A stretch of DNA of 64,000 nucleotides, from assembly GCF_900110025.1 (NCBI RefSeq), contig NZ_FOCE01000006.1:62001-126000 (forward strand), written 5' to 3'. Under the pieces are notes generated by a model. The model had not been told where the DNA came from, made no database searches, and saw only the letters and a program-made list of their open reading frames with translations. Positions 1 to 8,034 of this stretch are shown piece by piece (the first letter of the stretch is position 1; every line of letters starts with the position of its first letter). Position numbers and translations under genes: made by a program. Source of the DNA: Gemmobacter aquatilis (GTDB lineage: Bacteria > Pseudomonadota > Alphaproteobacteria > Rhodobacterales > Rhodobacteraceae).

Positions 1-289
1 TGGCGGCGCCAACCGCCAGCGCATTCATCCGGGCCACCAGCGGTTCTTTCGCCATGCCGGGCAGCAGCGGCAAAAGATCATCGGCGATTTCCGGGGCGGT
101 GCAGCCGATCACAGGGCTTTCAGCGCCAAAATCGTCCCGGTCCAGATCGAAATGGATCGCCTCGGCCAGCATCCGTCGATGCGCTTCGTTCGTCGCCAGC
201 TCATCCAGCAAATGATGCACCCAGCGCGCCCAACTGCGTCGGAAATCGAACAGCGTGCCATCCTTGTCGAAAATCAGTCCCTGGATCAT
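1..289 (-). CDS. HAD-superfamily hydrolase (phosphoglycolate phosphatase-like), 3' part beyond the window
   Basis: The first 96 codons are present and the frame runs off the left edge. The protein opens MIQGLIFDKDGTLFDF, which is HAD motif I (DxDGT/L) with the nucleophile Asp8 and the acid/base Asp10. A helical cap-like segment follows. HAD enzymes of this type dephosphorylate small phosphometabolites in the cytoplasm; the substrate cannot be told from this fragment. The ATG at 289 was chosen because the two ATGs just upstream run into a TGA. It lies 68 bp downstream of the DUF3572 gene on the same strand and may be cotranscribed with it. The family is clear; the exact function is not. Confidence 0.8.
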   Translation of the reverse strand, partial: MIQGLIFDKDGTLFDFRRSWARWVHHLLDELATNEAHRRMLAEAIHFDLDRDDFGAESPVIGCTAPEIADDLLPLLPGMAKEPLVARMNALAVGAA

Positions 290-357
290 GCCATCATCCC
301 CTGTTCGCGCGGCGGGCAGGATAGGCCTTCACACGGGCTTGGCAAGGGGCGCCCGGT

Positions 358-639
358 TCAGGTCCAGTGTGGCCCGGCGCCGCCGGGCAGCAACAGGCGC
401 GCCTGCATCGGCACCTCGTAGCGCAGCCCCTGTGCATCGCAGAACCCCATCACCATACTGTCATCGGTCAATAGGAAATCGAGCACGGCCCCCAGAAATT
501 CCGCCTCGGCGGCAAGGGTCGGCAAATCCCCCGGCGCGGCCCCGGTCGCGCCGAGGAATTGCGGAAGCAACTCTTCTTGCCCCAGCAGCCAGCCCAAAGC
601 CTGCAAGGCCAAGGTTTCGGCGTTTTCCCGCTTATTCAT
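358..639 (-). CDS. DUF3572 family protein
   Basis: This 93-residue protein begins MNKRENAETLALQALGWLLG and matches my memory of the small alphaproteobacterial DUF3572 family, whose function is unknown. It is soluble and mostly helical, with an acidic middle and a short C-terminal stretch ending GAGPHWT. An in-frame upstream ATG at 717 would add 26 basic residues that run through the divergent promoter region, so the start at 639 is preferred. It is divergent from pleD, and my recollection is that the two are commonly neighbours in Rhodobacterales, which hints at a shared regulatory region rather than a known joint function. Confidence 0.75.
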   Translation of the reverse strand: MNKRENAETLALQALGWLLGQEELLPQFLGATGAAPGDLPTLAAEAEFLGAVLDFLLTDDSMVMGFCDAQGLRYEVPMQARLLLPGGAGPHWT

Positions 640-688
640 CTGTGCTGTCCCAATATCGCTGTATCTTCCGCACTTCCTGGCGGGAAGC

Positions 689-714
689 TTAACGGATGGA
701 AAGCATTTCTTAAC
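689..714. promoter_or_regulatory. Two TTAAC half-sites, 21 bp apart, between DUF3572 and pleD
   Basis: TTAAC occurs at 689-693 and again, in the same orientation, at 710-714, exactly two helical turns apart. CtrA of Alphaproteobacteria recognises TTAA-type half-sites, usually spaced TTAA-N7-TTAA. The canonical spacing is not met here, so CtrA control of pleD is only a suggestion. The pair sits 56 to 81 bp upstream of the pleD start. Confidence 0.25.
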
Positions 715-769
715 CAAATCGGGTCATGCTGCACAGGAACAGGAGAACACAACTCGGGCGGAAAAGGGT

Positions 770-2167
770 ATGGTCGGAAAGATCCTCATCGTGGATGATG
801 TGGCGACCAACCGCATCGTGCTCAAGGTCAAACTGGGTGAGGCCTGCTATCAGGCGCTGCTTGCGGCGGATGGGAAAAGCTGCCTTGCACTGGCGGCGGA
901 AGAGCGGCCTGACCTGATCCTGCTGGACCTCTCGCTGACAGGGCGCTTGCAGGGCCTGACCGCACTCGACACCCTGACCGCGCTGCGGGCCTCGCCACGG
1001 ACAGCGGATATTCCCGTTCTCGCCCTTGGCAGCGCCGACCAGTCGGGCCTCGGCCTCGCCGCTCTGCGGGGCGGTGCAGACGACGTTATGACGAAACCGC
1101 TGCCCGACGCCCTGCTGATGGCCCGCATCCGCAACCTGTTGCGCAGCCGGGAAACACGGGCCGAACTGGGCGAACGTGGGGCCACGCTGCGTGAGATCGG
1201 GCTGGCGGAGGCGGCAGCACCGTTCGTGACTCCCGGCACAGTAGCCTTGGTGGCCGATCGACCCGAAGTCGCGCTCAGGTGGCGCTCGCAACTCTGCCCC
1301 AGCCTGCAAGACCAACTCGTGCCACTGTCACGCAGCGAAGCACTGGCCGAGACCCGTTCGGGGCCGGGGCCAGATGTTTTCCTGATCGACTCAGGGCTGG
1401 GCGGCCCCGGCGGCGGGCTGCGGCTGATGTCGGAATTACGGTCACACCCGGCGACGCGCCATGCGGCAATCTTGTTGCTGCAAACAGCCCCCTCACCGCA
1501 GGAACAGGCCATGGCTTATGACATGGGCGCCAACGACGTTCAGCCTGCGGACGTAGACCCTCAGGCGCTTGGCCTGCGCCTGACCCGCCTGATGGCACAC
1601 AAGCGCGAGGCAGACCAACTGCGCAATGCGGTGCATGACGGCCTGCGCCTTGCGGTGATCGACCCGCTGACCGGCCTTTACAACCGACGCTATGCCCTGC
1701 CGCGGCTCAGCGCGATCGCCGAACGGACGTACGCCGGGGCCGGGTCTTTCGCGGTGATGGTCATAGACCTCGATCTGTTCAAAAACGTGAATGACCGCTG
1801 GGGCCATGCTGCAGGCGATGCCGTCCTTGTAGAAATCGCCCATCGGCTGACCGACAATCTGCGCGGTTCGGATCTGGTGGCACGGCTGGGCGGGGAAGAG
1901 TTTCTGGTGGCCTTGCCCGATGTAAGCCTGATCGAAGCGCGCGCCACAGCAGAGCGGCTGTGCCGGATGGTACAGGGCAAGCCGGTGCTGCTGCCGGATG
2001 GCACAAAGGTGCGGGTGACCGTCTCGATCGGTCTAACCGTGGGTCATCAGAGCGACATGGGCCATTTCGACGCCGTTGCCTCGTTGGTTGACCGGGCGGA
2101 TCAGGCGCTGCTGGCGGCCAAGGCGGGTGGACGCAATCAGGTAATCCTCAGCCGCAATGCGGCCTGA
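770..2167 (+). CDS. pleD: PleD-type response regulator / diguanylate cyclase
   Basis: This 465-residue protein makes cyclic di-GMP from two GTP and so feeds motility, adhesion and cell-cycle signalling. It has the PleD order REC-REC-GGDEF. REC1 (1-125) keeps the acidic pair Asp9/Asp10, the phospho-acceptor Asp53 and Lys109. REC2 (about 155-275) keeps Asp207 but has VAD in place of the usual acidic pair and no matching lysine, as expected of an adaptor receiver used for dimerisation. The GGDEF domain (about 295-460) has GGEEF at 374-378 and, five residues before it, the RxxD inhibitory site (Arg365-Asp368), so both catalysis and product inhibition should work. A purine-rich AAAAGGG precedes the ATG. 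Confidence 0.93.
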   Translation: MVGKILIVDDVATNRIVLKVKLGEACYQALLAADGKSCLALAAEERPDLILLDLSLTGRLQGLTALDTLTALRASPRTADIPVLALGSADQSGLGLAALRGGADDVMTKPLPDALLMARIRNLLRSRETRAELGERGATLREIGLAEAAAPFVTPGTVALVADRPEVALRWRSQLCPSLQDQLVPLSRSEALAETRSGPGPDVFLIDSGLGGPGGGLRLMSELRSHPATRHAAILLLQTAPSPQEQAMAYDMGANDVQPADVDPQALGLRLTRLMAHKREADQLRNAVHDGLRLAVIDPLTGLYNRRYALPRLSAIAERTYAGAGSFAVMVIDLDLFKNVNDRWGHAAGDAVLVEIAHRLTDNLRGSDLVARLGGEEFLVALPDVSLIEARATAERLCRMVQGKPVLLPDGTKVRVTVSIGLTVGHQSDMGHFDAVASLVDRADQALLAAKAGGRNQVILSRNAA

Positions 2168-2171
2168 CCTC

Positions 2172-2657
2172 TCAGCGGTCGTCGCGGTGGCGCAGCAGGC
2201 TACGCTCCAGCCGGTCGGCAAAGGCGGCACGGTCTTGCGGGCTCATCGCAACGAAACGATCACGCATTAGAGCCTGCCCCATGGCAATTCGGGCCTCGAT
2301 ACGTACACTTTGCCGGGCCATGGCGGCATCCAGGGCGGCGGGATCGAAGGGTGTGGCGCGCAATGCCGCCAGTACAAGATCCAGATCGCCGCGCATCTCG
2401 GCGCGTTTAGCCTGCAGATCCGGGGTGCGCCGCAGAAAATCGCTGCGCAGTGCCGCGCGATCCGCATCGCTCAGCGCTTCGGTAAAGGCGCCGAAACCCA
2501 GGTCGCGCACAAGATCATGGCGCGGCGGCGGCCCCTTGAGGATCATCCCCCCTACCCCGCCAAGCACCAAAAGATTGAGCGCGAGCGAGGCAACGAGAAG
2601 GATCCGCATCCCCCGCGGGAAGCGGGCTTTTGGCGTCTGAAAAGTGGTGTCATCCAT
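2172..2657 (-). CDS. Periplasmic heavy-metal sensor (CnrX / Metal_resist-like)
   Basis: This is a 161-residue membrane-anchored periplasmic protein. One transmembrane segment (about 17-41, rich in Leu/Val/Gly) is followed by an all-helical periplasmic domain of about 115 residues with many Arg/Asp/Ala, as in the CnrX/ZraP/Spy type of sensor. In the Cnr system the sensor binds metal and, with a small membrane partner, releases an ECF sigma factor. Here the sigma gene and a small membrane protein lie immediately upstream on the same strand, 3 bp from this gene, which supports that role. Histidines are few, so the ligand may not be nickel or cobalt. The product is a hypothesis supported by context. 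Confidence 0.75.
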   Translation of the reverse strand: MDDTTFQTPKARFPRGMRILLVASLALNLLVLGGVGGMILKGPPPRHDLVRDLGFGAFTEALSDADRAALRSDFLRRTPDLQAKRAEMRGDLDLVLAALRATPFDPAALDAAMARQSVRIEARIAMGQALMRDRFVAMSPQDRAAFADRLERSLLRHRDDR

Positions 2658-2660
2658 CGC

Positions 2661-3023
2661 TCAACCCTCTGACAGCCAGCCGTCGAGGCTGGGGATCAGT
2701 TCAACCGTTTCCAGCGTGGTGTCCGGCGACCAGAGCGCTCCGGTCACCTCTGACAGGATCGGCGGCTGGATCACCCCGATCATGAAGCCAGCGACGGCCG
2801 CCGATGCAAGCCCGGCCAAAGCTGTCGAACCACCAAGCAGCCCGCCCAGCCAGGCCCAGGGCCTGCGCGGCGCCGGGTGAAGGGCGCGGGAGGGCTGTAC
2901 AACAGCGCGATCATCCTGCGCGGCATAGGCATCCTCCAGCACCCGCGCGAGCAGAGCGGAGGAGGCAGAGGCTGTCCGCCCCCGTGCTTCGGCGAAAAGC
3001 TCATCCATGTCCTGCGGCGTCAT
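2661..3023 (-). CDS. Small membrane protein, likely anti-sigma factor of the adjacent ECF sigma
   Basis: This 120-residue protein has a soluble N-terminus of about 60 residues (MTPQDMDELFAEAR), one glycine/alanine-rich membrane segment (about 60-88) and a short periplasmic tail. The start at 3023 is fixed by a strong Shine-Dalgarno GGAGGTG just upstream; longer in-frame starts overlap the sigma gene. It lies between the ECF sigma gene (22 bp upstream) and the metal sensor gene (3 bp downstream), the position of CnrY in cnrYXH-type operons. I see no zinc anti-sigma HxxxCxxC motif. The anti-sigma role is inferred from layout only. Confidence 0.65.
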   Translation of the reverse strand: MTPQDMDELFAEARGRTASASSALLARVLEDAYAAQDDRAVVQPSRALHPAPRRPWAWLGGLLGGSTALAGLASAAVAGFMIGVIQPPILSEVTGALWSPDTTLETVELIPSLDGWLSEG

Positions 3024-3045
3024 TTCACACCTCCAGCGGGGCGGC

Positions 3046-3645
3046 TCATGGCTCTGCCCCCTCATCTTCATATCCCAGCGCGGCACGTTGTCCGGCCAAG
3101 GCTGCGGCAAGGGCCCGCTTGCCCCGCGCCGTCAAACTTTCCACCGCCTCGATCCCGATGCCCATAATGGCGGCGATCTCGGGGTTGGGTAGCCCTTCGA
3201 TATGGCGCAACACGACCGCCTGTCGCTGCCGATCCGGCAACTGTGCCAACCCGGCCTCCAGTGCCGCCATGCGATCCCGCTCCAGCATCCAGGCCAGAGC
3301 CCCGGGCGCCGTATCGGCCACCTCTGGCGCATCGTCCAGCGCCGCAGCGGGGCGCCGCATCCGGGCGCGCTGGCGGTCGGTCACGAGATTGGTGACCACG
3401 CGAAACAGCCAGGTGGTTACCTGCGCCTCGCCGCTGCGCCAGTCGGGCGCAATGCGCCAAAGCCGCAGCAACGCCTCTTGCGCCACATCCTCAGCCTCGC
3501 CCCTGTCGCCCAGCAACCGCGCCGCATAGCCCAGAACCCGCGGAGTCAGACGCAGCGTCAACGCACGCGCCGCCGCACGATCCCCGACAGCATAGCGCGC
3601 GAGGAGCGTTTCGTCTGACAGATCAGCAAGGTCATCAAGCGGCAT
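3046..3645 (-). CDS. ECF-type RNA polymerase sigma factor
   Basis: This 199-residue sigma-70 family protein has the two-domain ECF layout. Sigma region 2 (about 10-85) includes the GEAEDVAQEALLRLWR segment and basic TDRQRAR helix, and region 4 (about 130-185) includes LPDRQRQAVVLRHIEGL and a recognition helix near IGIEAVESLTARGKRAL. It should redirect RNA polymerase to a small stress regulon, in response to the membrane protein and sensor encoded downstream. The ATG at 3645 has AGGA five bases upstream; an in-frame ATG at 3651 abuts that same AGG and is less likely. The gene heads a three-gene operon ending at 2172. Confidence 0.88.
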   Translation of the reverse strand: MPLDDLADLSDETLLARYAVGDRAAARALTLRLTPRVLGYAARLLGDRGEAEDVAQEALLRLWRIAPDWRSGEAQVTTWLFRVVTNLVTDRQRARMRRPAAALDDAPEVADTAPGALAWMLERDRMAALEAGLAQLPDRQRQAVVLRHIEGLPNPEIAAIMGIGIEAVESLTARGKRALAAALAGQRAALGYEDEGAEP

Positions 3646-3734
3646 GGACATCCTGAAAGAGCATTATCCCCGATTGGCGCCCCCGGCAAATGCGCAATCC
3701 GCTGGGGACGGCTGCACGTTTGCCGGGGACTGCG

Positions 3735-3761
3735 GACGCCTTTGCAGGCACCCGCTGTTCC
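3735..3761 (-). promoter_or_regulatory. Possible ECF-type promoter upstream of the sigma operon
   Basis: On the minus strand GGAAC (3757-3761) is followed after 18 bases by CGTC (3735-3738). GGAAC and CGTC resemble the -35 and -10 elements of many autoregulated ECF sigma factors, though 16 or 17 bases is the usual spacer. It lies in the gap between the EF-hand gene and the sigma gene, about 90 bp before the sigma start. Short motifs of this kind arise by chance. Confidence 0.3.
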
Positions 3762-3769
3762 GGTCGGGA

Positions 3770-4411
3770 TCAGTTGTTGTCGCAACCGCCCTGCATCATG
3801 CCGGCGCCGTTGCCCATCTTCTGGCCCATGCCCTGACCCATCATGCCATGACCATCACCCATGCCGTGGCCCTTTTCAGACCCGCGGCCTTCGCCCTTAC
3901 CCATCATTTGCTGCCCCATCCGATTCTGCGCCGCATCGAATTCGGCCCGGCTGACAGCGCCATCCCCGTCGGCATCCATCCGCTCAATCCCCCGCATGTT
4001 GCCTGCTGGCATTGCGAGAAGTTCGGCGGCGCTCAGCGCCTTGTCGCCATCGGCATCCATGGCCGCGATCATGTGATCGGCCCGCGCCGTGGCGCGCGCC
4101 TCGGCACCCTTCATCTGCATGGCAACCAGTTCATCGGCGCTGATCTTGCCATCGGCATTGGAGTCCAGCCCTTCGATCCGGGCCTTGCGCTGTGCCCCGA
4201 ATTCCTCCGTGGTCACCTTGCCGTCCTTGTCGGCATCCAGCGCGTCGAAGTCAAAACCCGGTCCGGGGCCAACGCCGCCGCCCATCGGGCCACAATCCAT
4301 TCCCATCATGCCGGTGCCGTCGCGCATCCGGTCCGCCAAGGCAGCTGACCCCACAGCGCCCAGCGTCAGGGTTGAAAGAGCAAGCACATATACGAGGGTG
4401 CGTTTTTGCAT
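3770..4411 (-). CDS. Secreted EF-hand protein with Met/Gly/His-rich ends
   Basis: This 213-residue exported protein has a signal peptide (1-26, cleavage near ALA-D) and four EF-hand loops at 59-70, 83-94, 119-130 and 146-157. Loops 1, 2 and 4 keep the Asp/Gly/Glu pattern; loop 3 has Lys instead of Gly at position 6. Both flanks are unusual: residues 30-52 and 168-213 are rich in Met, Gly and His, with single cysteines at 40 and 210. It probably binds Ca2+ in the periplasm; the Met/His-rich ends could bind copper or another soft metal, which fits the ECF/metal-sensor operon downstream. The start at 4411 has GGAG seven bases upstream. The metal is not known. Confidence 0.82.
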   Translation of the reverse strand: MQKRTLVYVLALSTLTLGAVGSAALADRMRDGTGMMGMDCGPMGGGVGPGPGFDFDALDADKDGKVTTEEFGAQRKARIEGLDSNADGKISADELVAMQMKGAEARATARADHMIAAMDADGDKALSAAELLAMPAGNMRGIERMDADGDGAVSRAEFDAAQNRMGQQMMGKGEGRGSEKGHGMGDGHGMMGQGMGQKMGNGAGMMQGGCDNN

Positions 4412-4627
4412 TGTCAGTCTCCAGTGTTCCAACGGCACGCCTCTGCATGGCGCCGTTATCCTGAAAACGCCCGCTGACGAACATTCCGTCGGCGAATTGC
4501 CATTTGTCCGAGCAAACGCTATCACCTCCGCGTGAAATGCGACTTTCCGGCGCATGTTATCCGCAGCCCTTCCCTCGTGATCCGGCTTGCCCTATCTTGA
4601 TGCCCTTGCCGGAACGAGGAACCCGCG

Positions 4628-5017
4628 ATGACCCAGACCGGACCGCTTGAAGATGACCGCCCGCTTCGTCCCGCGCTGCTGCGCGGCTGGCGGCGTCGCT
4701 GCCCGAATTGCGGGTCCGGACCATTGCTGCGCGGGTATCTGAAGGTGCGTGAAAGCTGCCCCGTCTGCGGCGAGGCGCTGCATCATCAGCGCGCCGATGA
4801 CGGGCCGGCCTATATGACGATCCTGATCGTGGGCCATATCGTCGGGCCAATGGTGCTGTGGGCTTTCGTCAAATGGCGACCGGATCCTCTGGTGCTGACC
4901 GCCGTGTTTTCCGTGGCAACAGTGGCGCTGTCGCTCTGGTTGCTGCCCCGGCTGAAGGGGGCCTTTGTCGCCTTGCAATGGTCGCGCCGGATGCATGGGT
5001 TCGGCGCCGGTGAGTGA
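4628..5017 (+). CDS. DUF983 family membrane protein with zinc ribbon
   Basis: This 129-residue protein matches the alphaproteobacterial DUF983 family. A basic N-terminus carries two CPxC pairs (CPNC and CPVC, about residues 25-47) that look like a zinc ribbon, followed by two hydrophobic helices (about 63-83 and 87-107). The family has no assigned reaction. The stop codon overlaps the start of the NUDIX gene, so the two are translationally coupled. It is divergent from the EF-hand gene, with 216 bp of shared upstream sequence in which I recognise no clear operator. Confidence 0.82.
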   Translation: MTQTGPLEDDRPLRPALLRGWRRRCPNCGSGPLLRGYLKVRESCPVCGEALHHQRADDGPAYMTILIVGHIVGPMVLWAFVKWRPDPLVLTAVFSVATVALSLWLLPRLKGAFVALQWSRRMHGFGAGE

Positions 5018-5675
5018 CCTGCCCATCCGCCACGCCGCAACGGTGATCCTGACTCGCACAGGTGACAGCGGGCCTGAGGTCTTGATGGGCCAGCGCGGCG
5101 CCAGCGCCGCCTTCATGCCCTCGAAATACGTCTTTCCCGGTGGGGCGGTGGATACAACCGATGCCGATGTGCCGCTGGCCACCCCGCTGGACCCACTCGC
5201 AGCACGCATGTTGCAGGCCGCACCCGGCCCCCACGCCCTTGCCATCGCCGCCATCCGCGAGTTGTGGGAGGAAACCGGCCTCGCCCTTGGCCAGCCAGGC
5301 CCATGGCCCAGCCCTGTTCCCGAAGGCTGGGAAGGCTTTGCCGCCCGAGGATTATGCCCCAGCGCCGAAGGGTTGCGCTTCGTGTTCCGCGCCATCACCC
5401 CGCCTGGTCGCCCCCGCCGCTTTGATGCGCGGTTCTTTCTGGCCGATGCAGCGCAGGTGGCGGGCGACGCCGCCGATTTCTCGGCCGCCTGTGACGAGCT
5501 TTCGCACCTGCACTGGATCGCGCTGACCGAAGTGCGCCGCCTCGATCTGCCGTTCATCACCGAAGTCGTGCTGTCGGAAGTCTCGCTGCTTCTTGGTGGG
5601 GGCGATCAGCCGGGTGTGCCGTTTTTCGACAATTCCGGCACCACCCCCACCTTCCGCCGCATCACCGACGTTTGA
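4995..5675 (+). CDS. NUDIX hydrolase
   Basis: This cytoplasmic hydrolase of about 226 residues should cleave a nucleoside diphosphate linked to another moiety; the substrate is unknown. The NUDIX box is visible as a Gly-rich start (FPGGAV) and REL-EETG (near residues 85-100), with an insertion in the usual G-x5-E spacing as in the CoA-pyrophosphatase/mitochondrial NUDT8-19 group. Start choice is open: ATG at 4995 overlaps the DUF983 gene by 23 bases, while GTG at 5010 overlaps by eight; neither has a strong ribosome site. Its 3' end overlaps the convergent desaturase gene by 14 bp. Confidence 0.83.
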   Translation: MGSAPVSDLPIRHAATVILTRTGDSGPEVLMGQRGASAAFMPSKYVFPGGAVDTTDADVPLATPLDPLAARMLQAAPGPHALAIAAIRELWEETGLALGQPGPWPSPVPEGWEGFAARGLCPSAEGLRFVFRAITPPGRPRRFDARFFLADAAQVAGDAADFSAACDELSHLHWIALTEVRRLDLPFITEVVLSEVSLLLGGGDQPGVPFFDNSGTTPTFRRITDV

Positions 5676-6564
5676 CCGGCCAGACCGGATGCGGCACCGG
5701 ATCTTTTGCGCGCAACAGGTGGCGCCGAAAGATCTCGGCATAACTGCGATAGACGTAATGGTCATTTCGGCGCTGAAACTCGGCCCGATGCGCGCGGTAG
5801 AGCGCGGGCAGATCATACCACGGCACTTTCGGATGCGCATGATGCACGACATGCAGGTTGTTGTGCAGAAACAGCAGCGCCAGCGGCCCGCGATCCTCGA
5901 CAATCGCGGTGCGCGCGCGCGGGGCCAGATGGGCGCGGTGTTCCAGATAGGTACGGATCTTCAGCACCGCATGTGCCAGATAGCTGGCCGCCAGATATTC
6001 CCCCCCCGACATCGGCGCCCACCAAAGCCAGCCGATCACCAGCGCCAGCCCCACCCCATGCAGCAGCCAGTCCCGGATCACCGCCCGATTGCCCTGCGCG
6101 ATCAGCCCCGCCTCGGTCTTCAGCCACAGCACATTCCCCAGGATCGGCCCGATCACCATGCGCCCCAACAAGGTATTGTTGGCCATCAGCAGCCGCTGAA
6201 ACCAGCGCGGCTGCCGCGCCCAGACCGCCGGGTCCATGTAATTCGACTCGGGGTCGTCATAGGGGTCCGTCAGGATCGGGTCGTGGTGATGGGCCAGATG
6301 GGTGTCTCGAAAGCGGCGATAGGGCACCGTCAGGCACAGCGCCGGAAACACCGCCGCCTCGTTCAGCCATGCCTTGCGGAACGGGTGGCCGTGCAAGGCT
6401 TCGTGCTGCAGCGAAGAAAACTGCACGATGGCCAGCGCAGTCAGTATGATGCCCAGCACTGGCGACACATGTAGTGCCGCTGTCGTGCCCAAGGCCCAGA
6501 TCCCATAGGTTGCGATCAGAAGGCAGAGTGTGATCCATTCGATGGCGGGCAAGGGGCGGCGCAT
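5662..6564 (-). CDS. Membrane fatty acid desaturase / hydroxylase family protein
   Basis: This 300-residue integral membrane di-iron enzyme carries all three histidine boxes of the fatty acid desaturase superfamily: HEALHGH at 54-60, HLAHHHD at 89-95 and HNNLHVVHHAHP from 234. Hydrophobic helices lie near 8-30, 32-52, 130-145 and 168-184. It likely inserts a double bond or hydroxyl into a lipid or carotenoid acyl chain at the inner membrane, using an electron donor not encoded here. The ATG at 6564 has GGAAG upstream; a longer frame to 6600 is basic and lacks support. It is divergent from an XRE regulator that may control it. Confidence 0.85.
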   Translation of the reverse strand: MRRPLPAIEWITLCLLIATYGIWALGTTAALHVSPVLGIILTALAIVQFSSLQHEALHGHPFRKAWLNEAAVFPALCLTVPYRRFRDTHLAHHHDPILTDPYDDPESNYMDPAVWARQPRWFQRLLMANNTLLGRMVIGPILGNVLWLKTEAGLIAQGNRAVIRDWLLHGVGLALVIGWLWWAPMSGGEYLAASYLAHAVLKIRTYLEHRAHLAPRARTAIVEDRGPLALLFLHNNLHVVHHAHPKVPWYDLPALYRAHRAEFQRRNDHYVYRSYAEIFRRHLLRAKDPVPHPVWPVKRR

Positions 6565-6673
6565 TGTGATCTTCCGAAGTTTTTTCCTCGATAGCACCAA
6601 GCCGCATCAGTTAGAATTCCCAGAATACGCATCGGAAAATCACTTTTGATGCGCTTTATCACAAGGCGTGACA

Positions 6674-7528
6674 ATGATCGACAAACGTGCCCGCGCCAAC
6701 CTGTTCCGCAGCCGCCTGGCCGAGGCCATGACCCAACGCCACATGACACAAAGCGCGTTGGCCCGTGCCACGGGGGCGGATCGCTCCACCATCTCGCAAT
6801 TGTTGGCCGAGGGCACGCGGTTGCCCAATGCGCAACTGGCGGCGGATTGTGCGCAGGCGCTGGGGATCAGTGCCGACTGGCTGCTGGGCCTGACCGGGCG
6901 CCCCGAGCCGGTGGCCGATTTGCTGGCCACACAACTGACGATGACTGAAGCCCCGCGCGCGCTGTTCGACGAGGCGATCTTCGGCTGGCATCAGGAGGCG
7001 GCGGGGTACAAGATCCGCCATGTTCCGGCCAGCCTGCCCGACATGTTGAAAACCCGCGCGATGGTCGAATGGGAGTATCGCCCGCAACTGGGCCGCACTG
7101 CCGAACAGGCCTTTGGCGCGTTCGAGGATCAGCTGGACTGGATGCGCGGCGCCCGTTCGGATTATGAAATCGCCCTGCCCCTGCACGAGTTGGAGGCCTT
7201 CGCCACCGCTACCGGCTATTATGCGGGCCTGCCTGCCGAAACCCGGCTGGGCCAGATTGCCCGGCTGGAGGGGCTGGCTGACCAGCTTTACCCCGCGCTG
7301 CGCATCTATTTGTTCGACGCGCGCCGCGTGTTTTCTGCCCCGGTCACCGTGTTCGGCCCGCTGCTGGCGGTGGTATATCTGGGCCGCCATTACATCGCCT
7401 TCCGCGACAGCGCACGGGTAGAGGCAATCACCGCCCATTTCGACTGGCTGGTGCGCGAGGCAGCACTTGGCGCGCGGGAGTTCGGCAGCCATCTTCGCGG
7501 CTTGCGCGACAGGATTCAGAACAGCTGA
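6674..7528 (+). CDS. XRE-family transcriptional regulator with C-terminal ligand domain
   Basis: This 284-residue protein has an N-terminal lambda-repressor-type helix-turn-helix (about 8-72, with TQSALARATGADRSTISQLL as the core helices) and a long C-terminal domain of about 200 residues, containing a segment near RVFSAPVTVFGPLLAVVYLGRHYIAF cut here to its pattern of a buried strand pair typical of ligand-sensing domains. It probably represses or activates in response to a small molecule. It is divergent from the desaturase gene with a 109 bp gap, so that gene is the first candidate target. The ATG at 6674 has AAGG seven bases upstream; a GTG at 6668 is the alternative. The 3' end overlaps the next gene by 13 bp. 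Confidence 0.82.
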   Translation: MIDKRARANLFRSRLAEAMTQRHMTQSALARATGADRSTISQLLAEGTRLPNAQLAADCAQALGISADWLLGLTGRPEPVADLLATQLTMTEAPRALFDEAIFGWHQEAAGYKIRHVPASLPDMLKTRAMVEWEYRPQLGRTAEQAFGAFEDQLDWMRGARSDYEIALPLHELEAFATATGYYAGLPAETRLGQIARLEGLADQLYPALRIYLFDARRVFSAPVTVFGPLLAVVYLGRHYIAFRDSARVEAITAHFDWLVREAALGAREFGSHLRGLRDRIQNS

Positions 7529-8034
7529 AGCCGGCTCAGATCATAGCCGTTCCAATCGAGGATCGCGCGCGCGGCGCGCAGCCGGTCAGGCGGCAGGGCG
7601 CCACCCCGGTTGAGGATGAAACCCATCTCGCCCGTCGGTGTGCCAATGACCAGCGTGCGGTCATCCACATCGGCCCACAACACCCACCACGGCTGACCGA
7701 TGCCATTGGCCTCGGCGCCCATCGGCACCATGCGGCCCGGCCCGGCCAGTTGTGCATGCCCCCGGAAGCGCTGCGGGGCGCCATTCAGACACAGCGCAGC
7801 CTCCAACGGGATCGTGCCAGCCGAAGGTGCGCCGAACTGCACCTGCCCCGACGCACAACCGCCTGGCTCGGCGGCGAAGGCTGCAACCTGCTGCCACCCT
7901 CCGGTCAGCCGGGCCGGATCCAGCACGGCATTGGAGTAAATCTGTGCGGATCGGTCGCGAAAGCTGGTGCGGCGGTCAGGTTCTTTCGCGCAGGCGGCCA
8001 GCAGGACAAGCGCCAGAACAATCAGTCGATACAT
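7516..8034 (-). CDS. Lipocalin-like outer-membrane lipoprotein
   Basis: This 172-residue lipoprotein has a short signal peptide and lipobox L12-A-A-C15; the residue after Cys is Ala, not Asp, which favours transport to the outer membrane. A TGGW sequence near 44-47 and later hydrophobic strands (WWVLWADVD, TLVIGTPTG) fit a Blc/lipocalin barrel for lipid-like ligands. It starts 13 bases inside the end of the upstream lipoprotein gene, so the two are coupled. The ligand is unknown. Confidence 0.75.
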   Translation of the reverse strand: MYRLIVLALVLLAACAKEPDRRTSFRDRSAQIYSNAVLDPARLTGGWQQVAAFAAEPGGCASGQVQFGAPSAGTIPLEAALCLNGAPQRFRGHAQLAGPGRMVPMGAEANGIGQPWWVLWADVDDRTLVIGTPTGEMGFILNRGGALPPDRLRAARAILDWNGYDLSRLQLF

